This document shows, piece after piece, positions 13,501-28,459 of a DNA stretch of 64,000 nucleotides (within the stretch, counting starts at the first letter, position 1; the number at the start of each line of letters is the position of its first letter). The DNA lies in assembly GCA_951799425.1 (NCBI GenBank), contig OX637401.1:34273780-34337779 (forward strand), given 5' to 3'. A program made the position numbers and the translations under genes. Source of the DNA: Ilex aquifolium. Lineage: Eukaryota > Streptophyta > Magnoliopsida > Aquifoliales > Aquifoliaceae. The notes under the pieces were generated by a model that was not told the DNA's origin, ran no database searches, and was given only the letters and a program-made list of their open reading frames with translations.

Positions 13501-16500
13501 GGGAAATTACTTTTTTTTCCTAGTGGAGGGGAATGGCCAACTATACCAAACTTAGATCACCATTTCGAACTTGTTAGAAGATGAATCACCAATTTTGATC
13601 TCAATATATTGGTTAGGGTTTCAAGTTCTCTTTACAATGCCGCAAGAGTTAGCTCAATCCGAGTTCGGGAGAAAAAGTTATGTCCGATATACTATTTCAT
13701 TTTAAAGGAGGACTACTTATTACACCAAACTTGCGTTACAATAGAGCCCATGCTAGAGGATTTTTCATGACTTTTGATGTGAATAAAATGGTTAGGGATT
13801 CAAGAATTCTTTACAGTGCAGCAAGAATCATCTTAATCAGAGACCGGAGTAAAAAGTTATGTCAGAAATACTAAAGAATGAGAAATTACTTTTTTTTCCT
13901 AGTGGAGGGGAATGGCCAACTATACCAAACTTAGATCACCATTTCGAACTTGTTAGAAGATGAATCACCAATTTTGATCTGAATATATTGGTTAGGGTTT
14001 CAAGTTCTCTTTACAATGCCGCAAGAGTTAGCTCAATCCGGGTTCGGGAGAAAAAGTTATGTCCGATATACTATTTCATTTTAAAGGAGGACTACTTATT
14101 ACACCAAACTTGCGTTACAATAGAGCCCATGCTAGAGGATTTTTCATGACTTTTGATGTGAATAAAATGGTTAGGGATTCAAGAATTCATTACAATGCAT
14201 CAAGAATCGTCTTAATCAGAGACCGGAGTAAAAAGTTATGTCAGAAATACTAAAGAATGGAAAATTACTTTTTTTTCCTAGTGGAGGGGAATGGCCAACT
14301 ATACCAAACTTAGATCACCATTTCGAACTTGTTAGAAGATGAATCACCAATTTTGATCTCAATATATTGGTTAGGGTTTCAAGTTCTCTTTACAATGCCG
14401 CAAGAGTTAGCTCAATCCGGGTTCGGGAGAAAAAGTTATGTCCGATATACTATTTCATTTTAAAGGAGGACTACTTATTACACCAAACTTGCGTTACAAT
14501 AGAGCCCATGCTAGAGGATTTTTCATGACTTTTGATGTGAATAAAATGGTTAGGGATTCAAGAATTCTTTACAATGCATCAAGAATCATCTTAATCAGAG
14601 ACCGAAGTAAAAAGTTATGTCAGAAATACTAAAGAATGGGAAATTACTTTTTTTTCCTAGTGGAGGGGAATGGCCAACTATACCAAACTTAGATCACCAT
14701 TTCGAACTTGTTAGAAGATGAATCACCAATTTTGATCTCAATATATTGGTTAGGGTTTCAAGTTCTCTTTACAATGCCGCAAGAGTTAGCTCAATCCGAG
14801 TTCGGGAGAGAAAGTTATGTCCGATATACTATTTCATTTTAAAGGAGGACTACTTATTACACCAAACTTGCGTTACAATAGAGCCCATGCTAGAGGATTT
14901 TTCATGACTTTTGATGTGAATAAAATGATTAGGGATTCAAGAATTCTTTACAATGCATCAAGAATCATCTTAATCAGAGACCGGAGTAAAAAGTTATGTC
15001 AGAAATACTAAAGAATGGGAAATTACTTTTTTTTCCTAGTGGAGGGGAATGGCCAACTATACCAAACTTAGATCACCATTTCGAACTTGTTAGAAGATGA
15101 ATCACCAATTTTGATCTCAATATATTGGTTAGGGTTTCAAGTTCTCTTTACAATGCCGCAAGAGTTAGCTCAATCCGAGTTCGGGAGAGAAAGTTATGTC
15201 CGATATACTATTTCATTTTAAAGGAGGACTACTTATTACACCAAACTTGCGTTACAATAGAGCCCATGCTAGAGGATTTTTCATGACTTTTGATGTGAAT
15301 AAAATGGTTAGGGATTCAAGAATTCATTACAATGCATCAAGAATCGTCTTAATCAGAGACCGGAGTAAAAAGTTATGTCAGAAATACTAAAGAATGGGAA
15401 ATTACTTTTTTTTCCTAGTGGAGGGGAATGGCCAACTATACCAAACTTAGATCACCATTTCGAACTTGTTAGAAGATGAATCACCAATTTTGATCTCAAT
15501 ATATTGGTTAGGGTTTCAAGTTCTCTTTACAATGCCGCAAGAGTTAGCTCAATCCGGGTTCGGGAGAAAAAGTTATGTCCGATATACTATTTCATTTTAA
15601 AGGAGGACTACTTATTACACCAAACTTGCGTTACAATAGAGCCCATGCTAGAGGATTTTTCATGACTTTTGATGTGAATAAAATGGTTAGGGATTCAAGA
15701 ATTCTTTACAATGCATCAAGAATCATCTTAATCAGAGACCGAAGTAAAAAGTTATGTCAGAAATACTAAAGAATGGGAAATTACTTTTTTTTCCTAGTGG
15801 AGGGGAATGGCCAACTATACCAAACTTAGATCACCATTTCGAACTTGTTAGAAGATGAATCACCAATTTTGATCTCAATATATTGGTTAGGGTTTCAAGT
15901 TCTCTTTACAATGCCGCAAGAGTTAGCTCAATCCGAGTTCGGGAGAGAAAGTTATGTCCGATATACTATTTCATTTTAAAGGAGGACTACTTATTACACC
16001 AAACTTGCGTTACAATAGAGCCCATGCTAGAGGATTTTTCATGACTTTTGATGTGAATAAAATGGTTAGGGATTCAAGAATTCTTTACAATGCATCAAGA
16101 ATCATCTTAATCAGAGACCGGAGTAAAAAGTTATGTCAGAAATACTAAAGAAAGGGAAATTACTTTTTTTTCCTAGTGGAGGGGAATGGCCAACTATACC
16201 AAACTTAGATCACCATTTCGAACTTGTTAGAAGATGAATCACCAATTTTGATCTCAATATATTGGTTAGGGTTTCAAGTTCTCTTTACAATGCCGCAAGA
16301 GTTAGCTCAATCCGAGTTCGGGAGAAAAAGTTATGTCCGATATACTATTTCATTTTAAAGGAGGACTACTTATTACACCAAACTTGCGTTACAATAGAGC
16401 CCATGCTAGAGGATTTTTCATGACTTTTGATGTGAATAAAATGGTTAGGGATTCAAGAATTCTTTACAGTGCAGCAAGAATCATCTTAATCAGAGACCGG

Positions 16501-19500
16501 AGTAAAAAGTTATGTCAGAAATACTAAAGAATGAGAAATTACTTTTTTTTCCTAGTGGAGGGGAATGGCCAACTATACCAAACTTAGATCACCATTTCGA
16601 ACTTGTTAGAAGATGAATCACCAATTTTGATCTGAATATATTGGTTAGGGTTTCAAGTTCTCTTTACAATGCCGCAAGAGTTAGCTCAATCCGGGTTCGG
16701 GAGAAAAAGTTATGTCCGATATACTATTTCATTTTAAAGGAGGACTACTTATTACACCAAACTTGCGTTACAATAGAGCCCATGCTAGAGGATTTTTCAT
16801 GACTTTTGATGTGAATAAAATGGTTAGGGATTCAAGAATTCATTACAATGCATCAAGAATCGTCTTAATCAGAGACCGGAGTAAAAAGTTATGTCAGAAA
16901 TACTAAAGAATGGAAAATTACTTTTTTTTCCTAGTGGAGGGGAATGGCCAACTATACCAAACTTAGATCACCATTTCGAACTTGTTAGAAGATGAATCAC
17001 CAATTTTGATCTCAATATATTGGTTAGGGTTTCAAGTTCTCTTTACAATGCCGCAAGAGTTAGCTCAATCCGGGTTCGGGAGAAAAAGTTATGTCCGATA
17101 TACTATTTCATTTTAAAGGAGGACTACTTATTACACCAAACTTGCGTTACAATAGAGCCCATGCTAGAGGATTTTTCATGACTTTTGATGTGAATAAAAT
17201 GGTTAGGGATTCAAGAATTCTTTACAATGCATCAAGAATCATCTTAATCAGAGACCGAAGTAAAAAGTTATGTCAGAAATACTAAAGAATGGGAAATTAC
17301 TTTTTTTTCCTAGTGGAGGGGAATGGCCAACTATACCAAACTTAGATCACCATTTCGAACTTGTTAGAAGATGAATCACCAATTTTGATCTCAATATATT
17401 GGTTAGGGTTTCAAGTTCTCTTTACAATGCCGCAAGAGTTAGCTCAATCCGAGTTCGGGAGAGAAAGTTATGTCCGATATACTATTTCATTTTAAAGGAG
17501 GACTACTTATTACACCAAACTTGCGTTACAATAGAGCCCATGCTAGAGGATTTTTCATGACTTTTGATGTGAATAAAATGGTTAGGGATTCAAGAATTCT
17601 TTACAATGCATCAAGAATCATGTTAATCAGAGACCGGAGTAAAAAGTTATGTCAGAAATACTAAAGAAAGGGAAATTACTTTTTTTTCCTAGTGGAGGGG
17701 AATGGCCAACTATACCAAACTTAGATCACCATTTCGAACTTGTTAGAAGATGAATCACCAATTTTGATCTCAATATATTGGTTAGGGTTTCAAGTTCTCT
17801 TTACAATGCCGCAAGAGTTAGCTCAATCCGAGTTCGGGAGAAAAAGTTATGTCCGATATACTATTTCATTTTAAAGGAGGACTACTTATTACACCAAACT
17901 TGCGTTACAATAGAGCCCATGCTAGAGGATTTTTCATGACTTTTGATGTGAATAAAATGGTTAGGGATTCAAGAATTCTTTACAGTGCAGCAAGAATCAT
18001 CTTAATCAGAGACCGGAGTAAAAAGTTATGTCAGAAATACTCAAGAATGAGAAATTACTTTTTTTTCATAGTGGAGGGGAATGGCCAACTATACCAAACT
18101 TAGATCACCATTTCGAACTTGTTAGAAGATGAATCACCAATTTTGATCTCAATATATTGGTTAGGGTTTCAAGTTCTCTTTACAATGCCGCAAGAGTTAG
18201 CTCAATCCGGGTTCGGGAGAAAAAGTTATGTCCGATATACTATTTCATTTTAAAGGAGGACTACTTATTACACCAAACTTGCGTTACAATAGAGCCCATG
18301 CTAGAGGATTTTTCATGACTTTTGATGTGAATAAAATGATTAGGGATTCAAGAATTCTTTACAATGCATCAAGAATCATCTTAATCAGAGACCGGAGTAA
18401 AAAGTTATGTCAGAAATACTAAAGAAAGGGAAATTACTTTTTTTTCCTAGTGGAGGGGAATGGCCAACTATACCAAACTTAGATCACCATTTCGAACTTG
18501 TTAGAAGATGAATCACCAATTTTGATCTCAATATATTGGTTAGGGTTTCAAGTTCTCTTTACAATGCCGCAAGAGTTAGCTCAATCCGAGTTCGGGAGAG
18601 AAAGTTATGTCCGATATACTATTTCATTTTAAAGGAGGACTACTTATTACACCAAACTTGCGTTACAATAGAGCCCATGCTAGAGGATTTTTCATGACTT
18701 TTGATGTGAATAAAATGGTTAGGGATTCAAGAATTCTTTACAATGCATCAAGAATCATCTTAATCAGAGACCGGAGTAAAAAGTTATGTCAGAAATACTA
18801 AAGAATGGGAAATTACTTTTTTTTCCTAGTGGAGGGGAATGGCCAACTATACCAAACTTAGATCACCATTTCGAACTTGTTAGAAGATAAATCACCAATT
18901 TTGATCTCAATATATTGGTTAGGGTTTCAAGTTCTCTTTACAATGCCGCAAGAGTTAGCTCAATCCGAGTTCGGGAGAGAAAGTTATGTCCGATATACTA
19001 TTTCATTTTAAAGGAGGACTACTTATTACACCAAACTTGCGTTACAATAGAGCCCATGCTAGAGGATTTTTCATGACTTTTGATGTGAATAAAATGGTTA
19101 GGGATTCAAGAATTCATTACAATGCATCAAGAATCGTCTTAATCAGAGACCGGAGTAAAAAGTTATGTCAGAAATACTAAAGAATGGGAAATTACTTTTT
19201 TTTCCTAGTGGAGGGGAATGGCCAACTATACCAAACTTAGATCACCATTTCGAACTTGTTAGAAGATGAATCACCAATTTTGATCTCAATATATTGGTTA
19301 GGGTTTCAAGTTCTCTTTACAATGCCGCAAAAGTTAGCTCAATCCGGGTTCGGGAGAAAAAGTTATGTCCGATATACTATTTCATTTTAAAGGAGGACTA
19401 CTTATTACACCAAACTTGCGTTACAATAGAGCCCATGCTAGAGGATTTTTCATGACTTTTGATGTGAATAAAATGGTTAGGGATTCAAGAATTCTTTACA

Positions 19501-22500
19501 ATGCATCAAGAATCATCTTAATCAGAGACCGAAGTAAAAAGTTATGTCAGAAATACTAAAGAATGGGAAATTACTTTTTTTTCCTAGTGGAGGGGAATGG
19601 CCAACTATACCAAACTTAGATCACCATTTCGAACTTGTTAGAAGATGAATCACCAATTTTGATCTCAATATATTGGTTAGGGTTTCAAGTTCTCTTTACA
19701 ATGCCGCAAGAGTTAGCTCAATCCGAGTTCGGGAGAGAAAGTTATGTCCGATATACTATTTCATTTTAAAGGAGGACTACTTATTACACCAAACTTGCGT
19801 TACAATAGAGCCCATGCTAGAGGATTTTTCATGACTTTTGATGTGAATAAAATGGTTAGGGATTCAAGAATTCTTTACAATGCATCAAGAATCATCTTAA
19901 TCAGAGACCGGAGTAAAAAGTTATGTCAGAAATACTAAAGAAAGGGAAATTACTTTTTTTTCCTAGTGGAGGGGAATGGCCAACTATACCAAACTTAGAT
20001 CACCATTTCGAACTTGTTAGAAGATGAATCACCAATTTTGATCTCAATATATTGGTTAGGGTTTCAAGTTCTCTTTACAATGCCGCAAGAGTTAGCTCAA
20101 TCCGAGTTCGGGAGAAAAAGTTATGTCCGATATACTATTTCATTTTAAAGGAGGACTACTTATTACACCAAACTTGCGTTACAATAGAGCCCATGCTAGA
20201 GGATTTTTCATGACTTTTGATGTGAATAAAATGGTTAGGGATTCAAGAATTCTTTACAGTGCAGCAAGAATCATCTTAATCAGAGACCGGAGTAAAAAGT
20301 TATGTCAGAAATACTCAAGAATGAGAAATTACTTTTTTTTCATAGTGGAGGGGAATGGCCAACTATACCAAACTTAGATCACCATTTCGAACTTGTTAGA
20401 AGATGAATCACCAATTTTGATCTCAATATATTGGTTAGGGTTTCAAGTTCTCTTTACAATGCCGCAAGAGTTAGCTCAATCCGGGTTCGGGAGAAAAAGT
20501 TATGTCCGATATACTATTTCATTTTAAAGGAGGACTACTTATTACACCAAACTTGCGTTACAATAGAGCCCATGCTAGAGGATTTTTCATGACTTTTGAT
20601 GTGAATAAAATGATTAGGGATTCAAGAATTCTTTACAATGCATCAAGAATCATCTTAATCAGAGACCGGAGTAAAAAGTTATGTCAGAAATACTAAAGAA
20701 TGGGAAATTACTTTTTTTTCCTAGTGGAGGGGAATGGCCAACTATACCAAACTTAGATCACCATTTCGAACTTGTTAGAAGATGAATCACCAATTTTGAT
20801 CTCAATATATTGGTTAGGGTTTCAAGTTCTCTTTACAATGCCGCAAGAGTTAGCTCAATCCGAGTTCGGGAGAGAAAGTTATGTCCGATATACTATTTCA
20901 TTTTAAAGGAGGACTACTTATTACACCAAACTTGCGTTACAATAGAGCCCATGCTAGAGGATTTTTCATGACTTTTGATGTGAATAAAATGGTTAGGGAT
21001 TCAAGAATTCTTTACAATGCATCAAGAATCATCTTAATCAGAGACCGGAGTAAAAAGTTATGTCAGAAATACTAAAGAATGGGAAATTACTTTTTTTTCC
21101 TAGTGGAGGGGAATGGCCAACTATACCAAACTTAGATCACCATTTCGAACTTGTTAGAAGATAAATCACCAATTTTGATCTCAATATATTGGTTAGGGTT
21201 TCAAGTTCTCTTTACAATGCCGCAAGAGTTAGCTCAATCCGGGTTCGGGAGAAAAAGTTATGTCCGATATACTATTTCATTTTAAAGGAGGACTACTTAT
21301 TACACCAAACTTGCGTTACAATAGAGCCCATGCTAGAGGATTTTTCATGACTTTTGATGTGAATAAAATGGTTAGGGATTCAAGAATTCTTTACAATGCA
21401 TCAAGAATCATCTTAATCAGAGACCGAAGTAAAAAGTTATGTCAGAAATACTAAAGAATGGGAAATTACTTTTTTTTCCTAGTGGAGGGGAATGGCCAAC
21501 TATACCAAACTTAGATCACCATTTCGAACTTGTTAGAAGATGAATCACCAATTTTGATCTCAATATATTGGTTAGGGTTTCAAGTTCTCTTTACAATGCC
21601 GCAAGAGTTAGCTCAATCCGAGTTCGGGAGAGAAAGTTATGTCCGATATACTATTTCATTTTAAAGGAGGACTACTTATTACACCAAACTTGCGTTACAA
21701 TAGAGCCCATGCTAGAGGATTTTTCATGACTTTTGATGTGAATAAAATGGTTAGGGATTCAAGAATTCTTTACAATGCATCAAGAATCATCTTAATCAGA
21801 GACCGGAGTAAAAAGTTATGTCAGAAATACTAAAGAAAGGGAAATTACTTTTTTTTCCTAGTGGAGGGGAATGGCCAACTATACCAAACTTAGATCACCA
21901 TTTCGAACTTGTTAGAAGATGAATCACCAATTTTGATCTCAATATATTGGTTAGGGTTTCAAGTTCTCTTTACAATGCCGCAAGAGTTAGCTCAATCCGA
22001 GTTCGGGAGAAAAAGTTATGTCCGATATACTATTTCATTTTAAAGGAGGACTACTTATTACACCAAACTTGCGTTACAATAGAGCCCATGCTAGAGGATT
22101 TTTCATGACTTTTGATGTGAATAAAATGGTTAGGGATTCAAGAATTCTTTACAGTGCAGCAAGAATCATCTTAATCAGAGACCGGAGTAAAAAGTTATGT
22201 CAGAAATACTCAAGAATGAGAAATTACTTTTTTTTCCTAGTGGAGGGGAATGGCCAACTATACCAAACTTAGATCACCATTTCGAACTTGTTAGAAGATG
22301 AATCACCAATTTTGATCTCAATATATTGGTTAGGGTTTCAAGTTCTCTTTACAATGCCGCAAGAGTTAGCTCAATCCGGGTTCGGGAGAAAAAGTTATGT
22401 CCGATATACTATTTCATTTTAAAGGAGGACTACTTATTACACCAAACTTGCGTTACAATAGAGCCCATGCTAGAGGATTTTTCATGACTTTTGATGTGAA

Positions 22501-24111
22501 TAAAATGATTAGGGATTCAAGAATTCTTTACAATGCATCAAGAATCATCTTAATCAGAGACCGGAGTAAAAAGTTATGTCAGAAATACTAAAGAATGGGA
22601 AATTACTTTTTTTTCCTAGTGGAGGGGAATGGCCAACTATACCAAACTTAGATCACCATTTCGAACTTGTTAGAAGATGAATCACCAATTTTGATCTCAA
22701 TATATTGGTTAGGGTTTCAAGTTCTCTTTACAATGCCGCAAGAGTTAGCTCAATCCGAGTTCGGGAGAGAAAGTTATGTCCGATATACTATTTCATTTTA
22801 AAGGAGGACTACTTATTACACCAAACTTGCGTTACAATAGAGCCCATGCTAGAGGATTTTTCATGACTTTTGATGTGAATAAAATGGTTAGGGATTCAAG
22901 AATTCTTTACAATGCATCAAGAATCATCTTAATCAGAGACCGGAGTAAAAAGTTATGTCAGAAATACTAAAGAATGGGAAATTACTTTTTTTTCCTAGTG
23001 GAGGGGAATGGCCAACTATACCAAACTTAGATCACCATTTCGAACTTGTTAGAAGATAAATCACCAATTTTGATCTCAATATATTGGTTAGGGTTTCAAG
23101 TTCTCTTTACAATGCCGCAAGAGTTAGCTCAATCCGAGTTCGGGAGAGAAAGTTATGTCCGATATACTATTTCATTTTAAAGGAGGACTACTTATTACAC
23201 CAAACTTGCGTTACAATAGAGCCCATGCTAGAGGATTTTTCATGACTTTTGATGTGAATAAAATGGTTAGGGATTCAAGAATTCTTTACAATGCATCAAG
23301 AATCTCTTAATCAGAAACCGGAGTAAAAAGTTATATCAGAAATACTAAAGAAAGGGAAATTACTTTTTTTTCCTAGTGGAGGGGAATGGCCAACTATACC
23401 AAACTTAGATCACCATTTCGAACTTGTTAGAAGATGAATCACCAATTTTGATCTCAATATATTGGTTAGGGTTTCAAGTTCTCTTTACAATGCCGCAAGA
23501 GTTAGCTCAATCCGAGTTCGGGAGAAAAAGTTATGTCCGATATACTATTTCATTTTAAAGGAGGACTACTTATTACACCAAACTTGCGTTACAATAGAGC
23601 CCATGCTAGAGGATTTTTCATGACTTTTGATGTGAATAAAATGGTCAGGGATTCAAGAATTCTTTACAATGCAGCAAGAATCATCTTAATCAGAGACCGG
23701 AGTAAAAAGTTATGTCAGAAATACTAAAGAATGAGAAATTACTTTTTTTTCCTAGTGGAGGGGAATGGCCAACTATACCAAACTTAGATCACCATTTCGA
23801 ACTTGTTAGAAGATGAATCACCAATTTTGATCTCAATATATTGGTTAGGGTTTCAAGTTCTCTTTACAATGCCGCAAGAGTTAGCTCAATCCGGGTTCGG
23901 GAGAAAAAGTTATGTCCGATATACTATTTCATTTTAAAGGAGGACTACTTATTACACCAAACTTGCGTTACAATAGAGCCCATGCTAGAGGATTTTTCAT
24001 GACTTTTGATGTGAATAAAATGGTTAGGGATTCAAGAATTCTTTACAATGCATCAAGAATCATCTTAATCAGAGACCGGAGTAAAAAGTTATGTCAGAAA
24101 TACTAAAGAAT
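13501..24111. repeat. 28-monomer (10,611-bp) segmental tandem duplication, copy 1
   Basis: By half-A class the monomers read S H N I H N N S H N M S I N H N N S I N N N S I N D A N, where D is the 378-bp deletion monomer, M is 'atcatgttaatc' and A is 'aatgcagcaag'. The same order restarts at 24291 (13680 + 10611). Private variants are shared at exact offsets: 'atcatgtt' near 17620 recurs near 28231 (+10611) and 30884 (+13264); 'gaagataaatc' near 18888 recurs near 32152; 'gccgcaaaagtt' near 19325 recurs near 32589. I saw no difference between copies across the parts compared. Confidence 0.85.
23155..23532. repeat. 378-bp deletion monomer 1
   Basis: One A is missing at 23304/23305: 'aagaatctctt' where other monomers have 'aagaatcatctt'. 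The monomer also has 'cagaaaccgg' and 'ttatatcag'. It is one of only five length variants seen. Confidence 0.9.
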
Positions 24112-25806
24112 GGGAAATTACTTTTTTTTCCTAGTGGAGGGGAATGGCCAACTATACCAAACTTAGATCACCATTTCGAACTTGTTAGAAGATGAATCAC
24201 CAATTTTGATCTCAATATATTGGTTAGGGTTTCAAGTTCTCTTTACAATGCCGCAAGAGTTAGCTCAATCCGAGTTCGGGAGAAAAAGTTATGTCCGATA
24301 TACTATTTCATTTTAAAGGAGGACTACTTATTACACCAAACTTGCGTTACAATAGAGCCCATGCTAGAGGATTTTTCATGACTTTTGATGTGAATAAAAT
24401 GGTTAGGGATTCAAGAATTCTTTACAGTGCAGCAAGAATCATCTTAATCAGAGACCGGAGTAAAAAGTTATGTCAGAAATACTAAAGAATGAGAAATTAC
24501 TTTTTTTTCCTAGTGGAGGGGAATGGCCAACTATACCAAACTTAGATCACCATTTCGAACTTGTTAGAAGATGAATCACCAATTTTGATCTGAATATATT
24601 GGTTAGGGTTTCAAGTTCTCTTTACAATGCCGCAAGAGTTAGCTCAATCCGGGTTCGGGAGAAAAAGTTATGTCCGATATACTATTTCATTTTAAAGGAG
24701 GACTACTTATTACACCAAACTTGCGTTACAATAGAGCCCATGCTAGAGGATTTTTCATGACTTTTGATGTGAATAAAATGGTTAGGGATTCAAGAATTCA
24801 TTACAATGCATCAAGAATCGTCTTAATCAGAGACCGGAGTAAAAAGTTATGTCAGAAATACTAAAGAATGGAAAATTACTTTTTTTTCCTAGTGGAGGGG
24901 AATGGCCAACTATACCAAACTTAGATCACCATTTCGAACTTGTTAGAAGATGAATCACCAATTTTGATCTCAATATATTGGTTAGGGTTTCAAGTTCTCT
25001 TTACAATGCCGCAAGAGTTAGCTCAATCCGGGTTCGGGAGAAAAAGTTATGTCCGATATACTATTTCATTTTAAAGGAGGACTACTTATTACACCAAACT
25101 TGCGTTACAATAGAGCCCATGCTAGAGGATTTTTCATGACTTTTGATGTGAATAAAATGGTTAGGGATTCAAGAATTCTTTACAATGCATCAAGAATCAT
25201 CTTAATCAGAGACCGAAGTAAAAAGTTATGTCAGAAATACTAAAGAATGGGAAATTACTTTTTTTTCCTAGTGGAGGGGAATGGCCAACTATACCAAACT
25301 TAGATCACCATTTCGAACTTGTTAGAAGATGAATCACCAATTTTGATCTCAATATATTGGTTAGGGTTTCAAGTTCTCTTTACAATGCCGCAAGAGTTAG
25401 CTCAATCCGAGTTCGGGAGAGAAAGTTATGTCCGATATACTATTTCATTTTAAAGGAGGACTACTTATTACACCAAACTTGCGTTACAATAGAGCCCATG
25501 CTAGAGGATTTTTCATGACTTTTGATGTGAATAAAATGATTAGGGATTCAAGAATTCTTTACAATGCATCAAGAATCATCTTAATCAGAGACCGGAGTAA
25601 AAAGTTATGTCAGAAATACTAAAGAATGGGAAATTACTTTTTTTTCCTAGTGGAGGGGAATGGCCAACTATACCAAACTTAGATCACCATTTCGAACTTG
25701 TTAGAAGATGAATCACCAATTTTGATCTCAATATATTGGTTAGGGTTTCAAGTTCTCTTTACAATGCCGCAAGAGTTAGCTCAATCCGAGTTCGGGAGAG
25801 AAAGTT

Positions 25807-28459
25807 ATGTCCGATATACTATTTCATTTTAAAGGAGGACTACTTATTACACCAAACTTGCGTTACAATAGAGCCCATGCTAGAGGATTTTTCATGACTT
25901 TTGATGTGAATAAAATGGTTAGGGATTCAAGAATTCATTACAATGCATCAAGAATCGTCTTAATCAGAGACCGGAGTAAAAAGTTATGTCAGAAATACTA
26001 AAGAATGGGAAATTACTTTTTTTTCCTAGTGGAGGGGAATGGCCAACTATACCAAACTTAGATCACCATTTCGAACTTGTTAGAAGATGAATCACCAATT
26101 TTGATCTCAATATATTGGTTAGGGTTTCAAGTTCTCTTTACAATGCCGCAAGAGTTAGCTCAATCCGGGTTCGGGAGAAAAAGTTATGTCCGATATACTA
26201 TTTCATTTTAAAGGAGGACTACTTATTACACCAAACTTGCGTTACAATAGAGCCCATGCTAGAGGATTTTTCATGACTTTTGATGTGAATAAAATGGTTA
26301 GGGATTCAAGAATTCTTTACAATGCATCAAGAATCATCTTAATCAGAGACCGAAGTAAAAAGTTATGTCAGAAATACTAAAGAATGGGAAATTACTTTTT
26401 TTTCCTAGTGGAGGGGAATGGCCAACTATACCAAACTTAGATCACCATTTCGAACTTGTTAGAAGATGAATCACCAATTTTGATCTCAATATATTGGTTA
26501 GGGTTTCAAGTTCTCTTTACAATGCCGCAAGAGTTAGCTCAATCCGAGTTCGGGAGAGAAAGTTATGTCCGATATACTATTTCATTTTAAAGGAGGACTA
26601 CTTATTACACCAAACTTGCGTTACAATAGAGCCCATGCTAGAGGATTTTTCATGACTTTTGATGTGAATAAAATGGTTAGGGATTCAAGAATTCTTTACA
26701 ATGCATCAAGAATCATCTTAATCAGAGACCGGAGTAAAAAGTTATGTCAGAAATACTAAAGAAAGGGAAATTACTTTTTTTTCCTAGTGGAGGGGAATGG
26801 CCAACTATACCAAACTTAGATCACCATTTCGAACTTGTTAGAAGATGAATCACCAATTTTGATCTCAATATATTGGTTAGGGTTTCAAGTTCTCTTTACA
26901 ATGCCGCAAGAGTTAGCTCAATCCGAGTTCGGGAGAAAAAGTTATGTCCGATATACTATTTCATTTTAAAGGAGGACTACTTATTACACCAAACTTGCGT
27001 TACAATAGAGCCCATGCTAGAGGATTTTTCATGACTTTTGATGTGAATAAAATGGTTAGGGATTCAAGAATTCTTTACAGTGCAGCAAGAATCATCTTAA
27101 TCAGAGACCGGAGTAAAAAGTTATGTCAGAAATACTAAAGAATGAGAAATTACTTTTTTTTCCTAGTGGAGGGGAATGGCCAACTATACCAAACTTAGAT
27201 CACCATTTCGAACTTGTTAGAAGATGAATCACCAATTTTGATCTGAATATATTGGTTAGGGTTTCAAGTTCTCTTTACAATGCCGCAAGAGTTAGCTCAA
27301 TCCGGGTTCGGGAGAAAAAGTTATGTCCGATATACTATTTCATTTTAAAGGAGGACTACTTATTACACCAAACTTGCGTTACAATAGAGCCCATGCTAGA
27401 GGATTTTTCATGACTTTTGATGTGAATAAAATGGTTAGGGATTCAAGAATTCATTACAATGCATCAAGAATCGTCTTAATCAGAGACCGGAGTAAAAAGT
27501 TATGTCAGAAATACTAAAGAATGGAAAATTACTTTTTTTTCCTAGTGGAGGGGAATGGCCAACTATACCAAACTTAGATCACCATTTCGAACTTGTTAGA
27601 AGATGAATCACCAATTTTGATCTCAATATATTGGTTAGGGTTTCAAGTTCTCTTTACAATGCCGCAAGAGTTAGCTCAATCCGGGTTCGGGAGAAAAAGT
27701 TATGTCCGATATACTATTTCATTTTAAAGGAGGACTACTTATTACACCAAACTTGCGTTACAATAGAGCCCATGCTAGAGGATTTTTCATGACTTTTGAT
27801 GTGAATAAAATGGTTAGGGATTCAAGAATTCTTTACAATGCATCAAGAATCATCTTAATCAGAGACCGAAGTAAAAAGTTATGTCAGAAATACTAAAGAA
27901 TGGGAAATTACTTTTTTTTCCTAGTGGAGGGGAATGGCCAACTATACCAAACTTAGATCACCATTTCGAACTTGTTAGAAGATGAATCACCAATTTTGAT
28001 CTCAATATATTGGTTAGGGTTTCAAGTTCTCTTTACAATGCCGCAAGAGTTAGCTCAATCCGAGTTCGGGAGAGAAAGTTATGTCCGATATACTATTTCA
28101 TTTTAAAGGAGGACTACTTATTACACCAAACTTGCGTTACAATAGAGCCCATGCTAGAGGATTTTTCATGACTTTTGATGTGAATAAAATGGTTAGGGAT
28201 TCAAGAATTCTTTACAATGCATCAAGAATCATGTTAATCAGAGACCGGAGTAAAAAGTTATGTCAGAAATACTAAAGAAAGGGAAATTACTTTTTTTTCC
28301 TAGTGGAGGGGAATGGCCAACTATACCAAACTTAGATCACCATTTCGAACTTGTTAGAAGATGAATCACCAATTTTGATCTCAATATATTGGTTAGGGTT
28401 TCAAGTTCTCTTTACAATGCCGCAAGAGTTAGCTCAATCCGGGTTCGGGAGAAAAAGTT
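25807..28459. repeat. Nested 7-monomer (2653-bp) duplication, first unit
   Basis: Monomer classes H N N S H N M. The same order follows immediately at 28460-31112. Variants after each half A match in order: 'aatggg', 'aatggg', 'aaaggg', 'aatgag', 'aatggaaaa', 'aatggg', 'aaaggg'. The unit lies within copy 2 of the 28-monomer duplication, and copy 1 has it once. Confidence 0.8.
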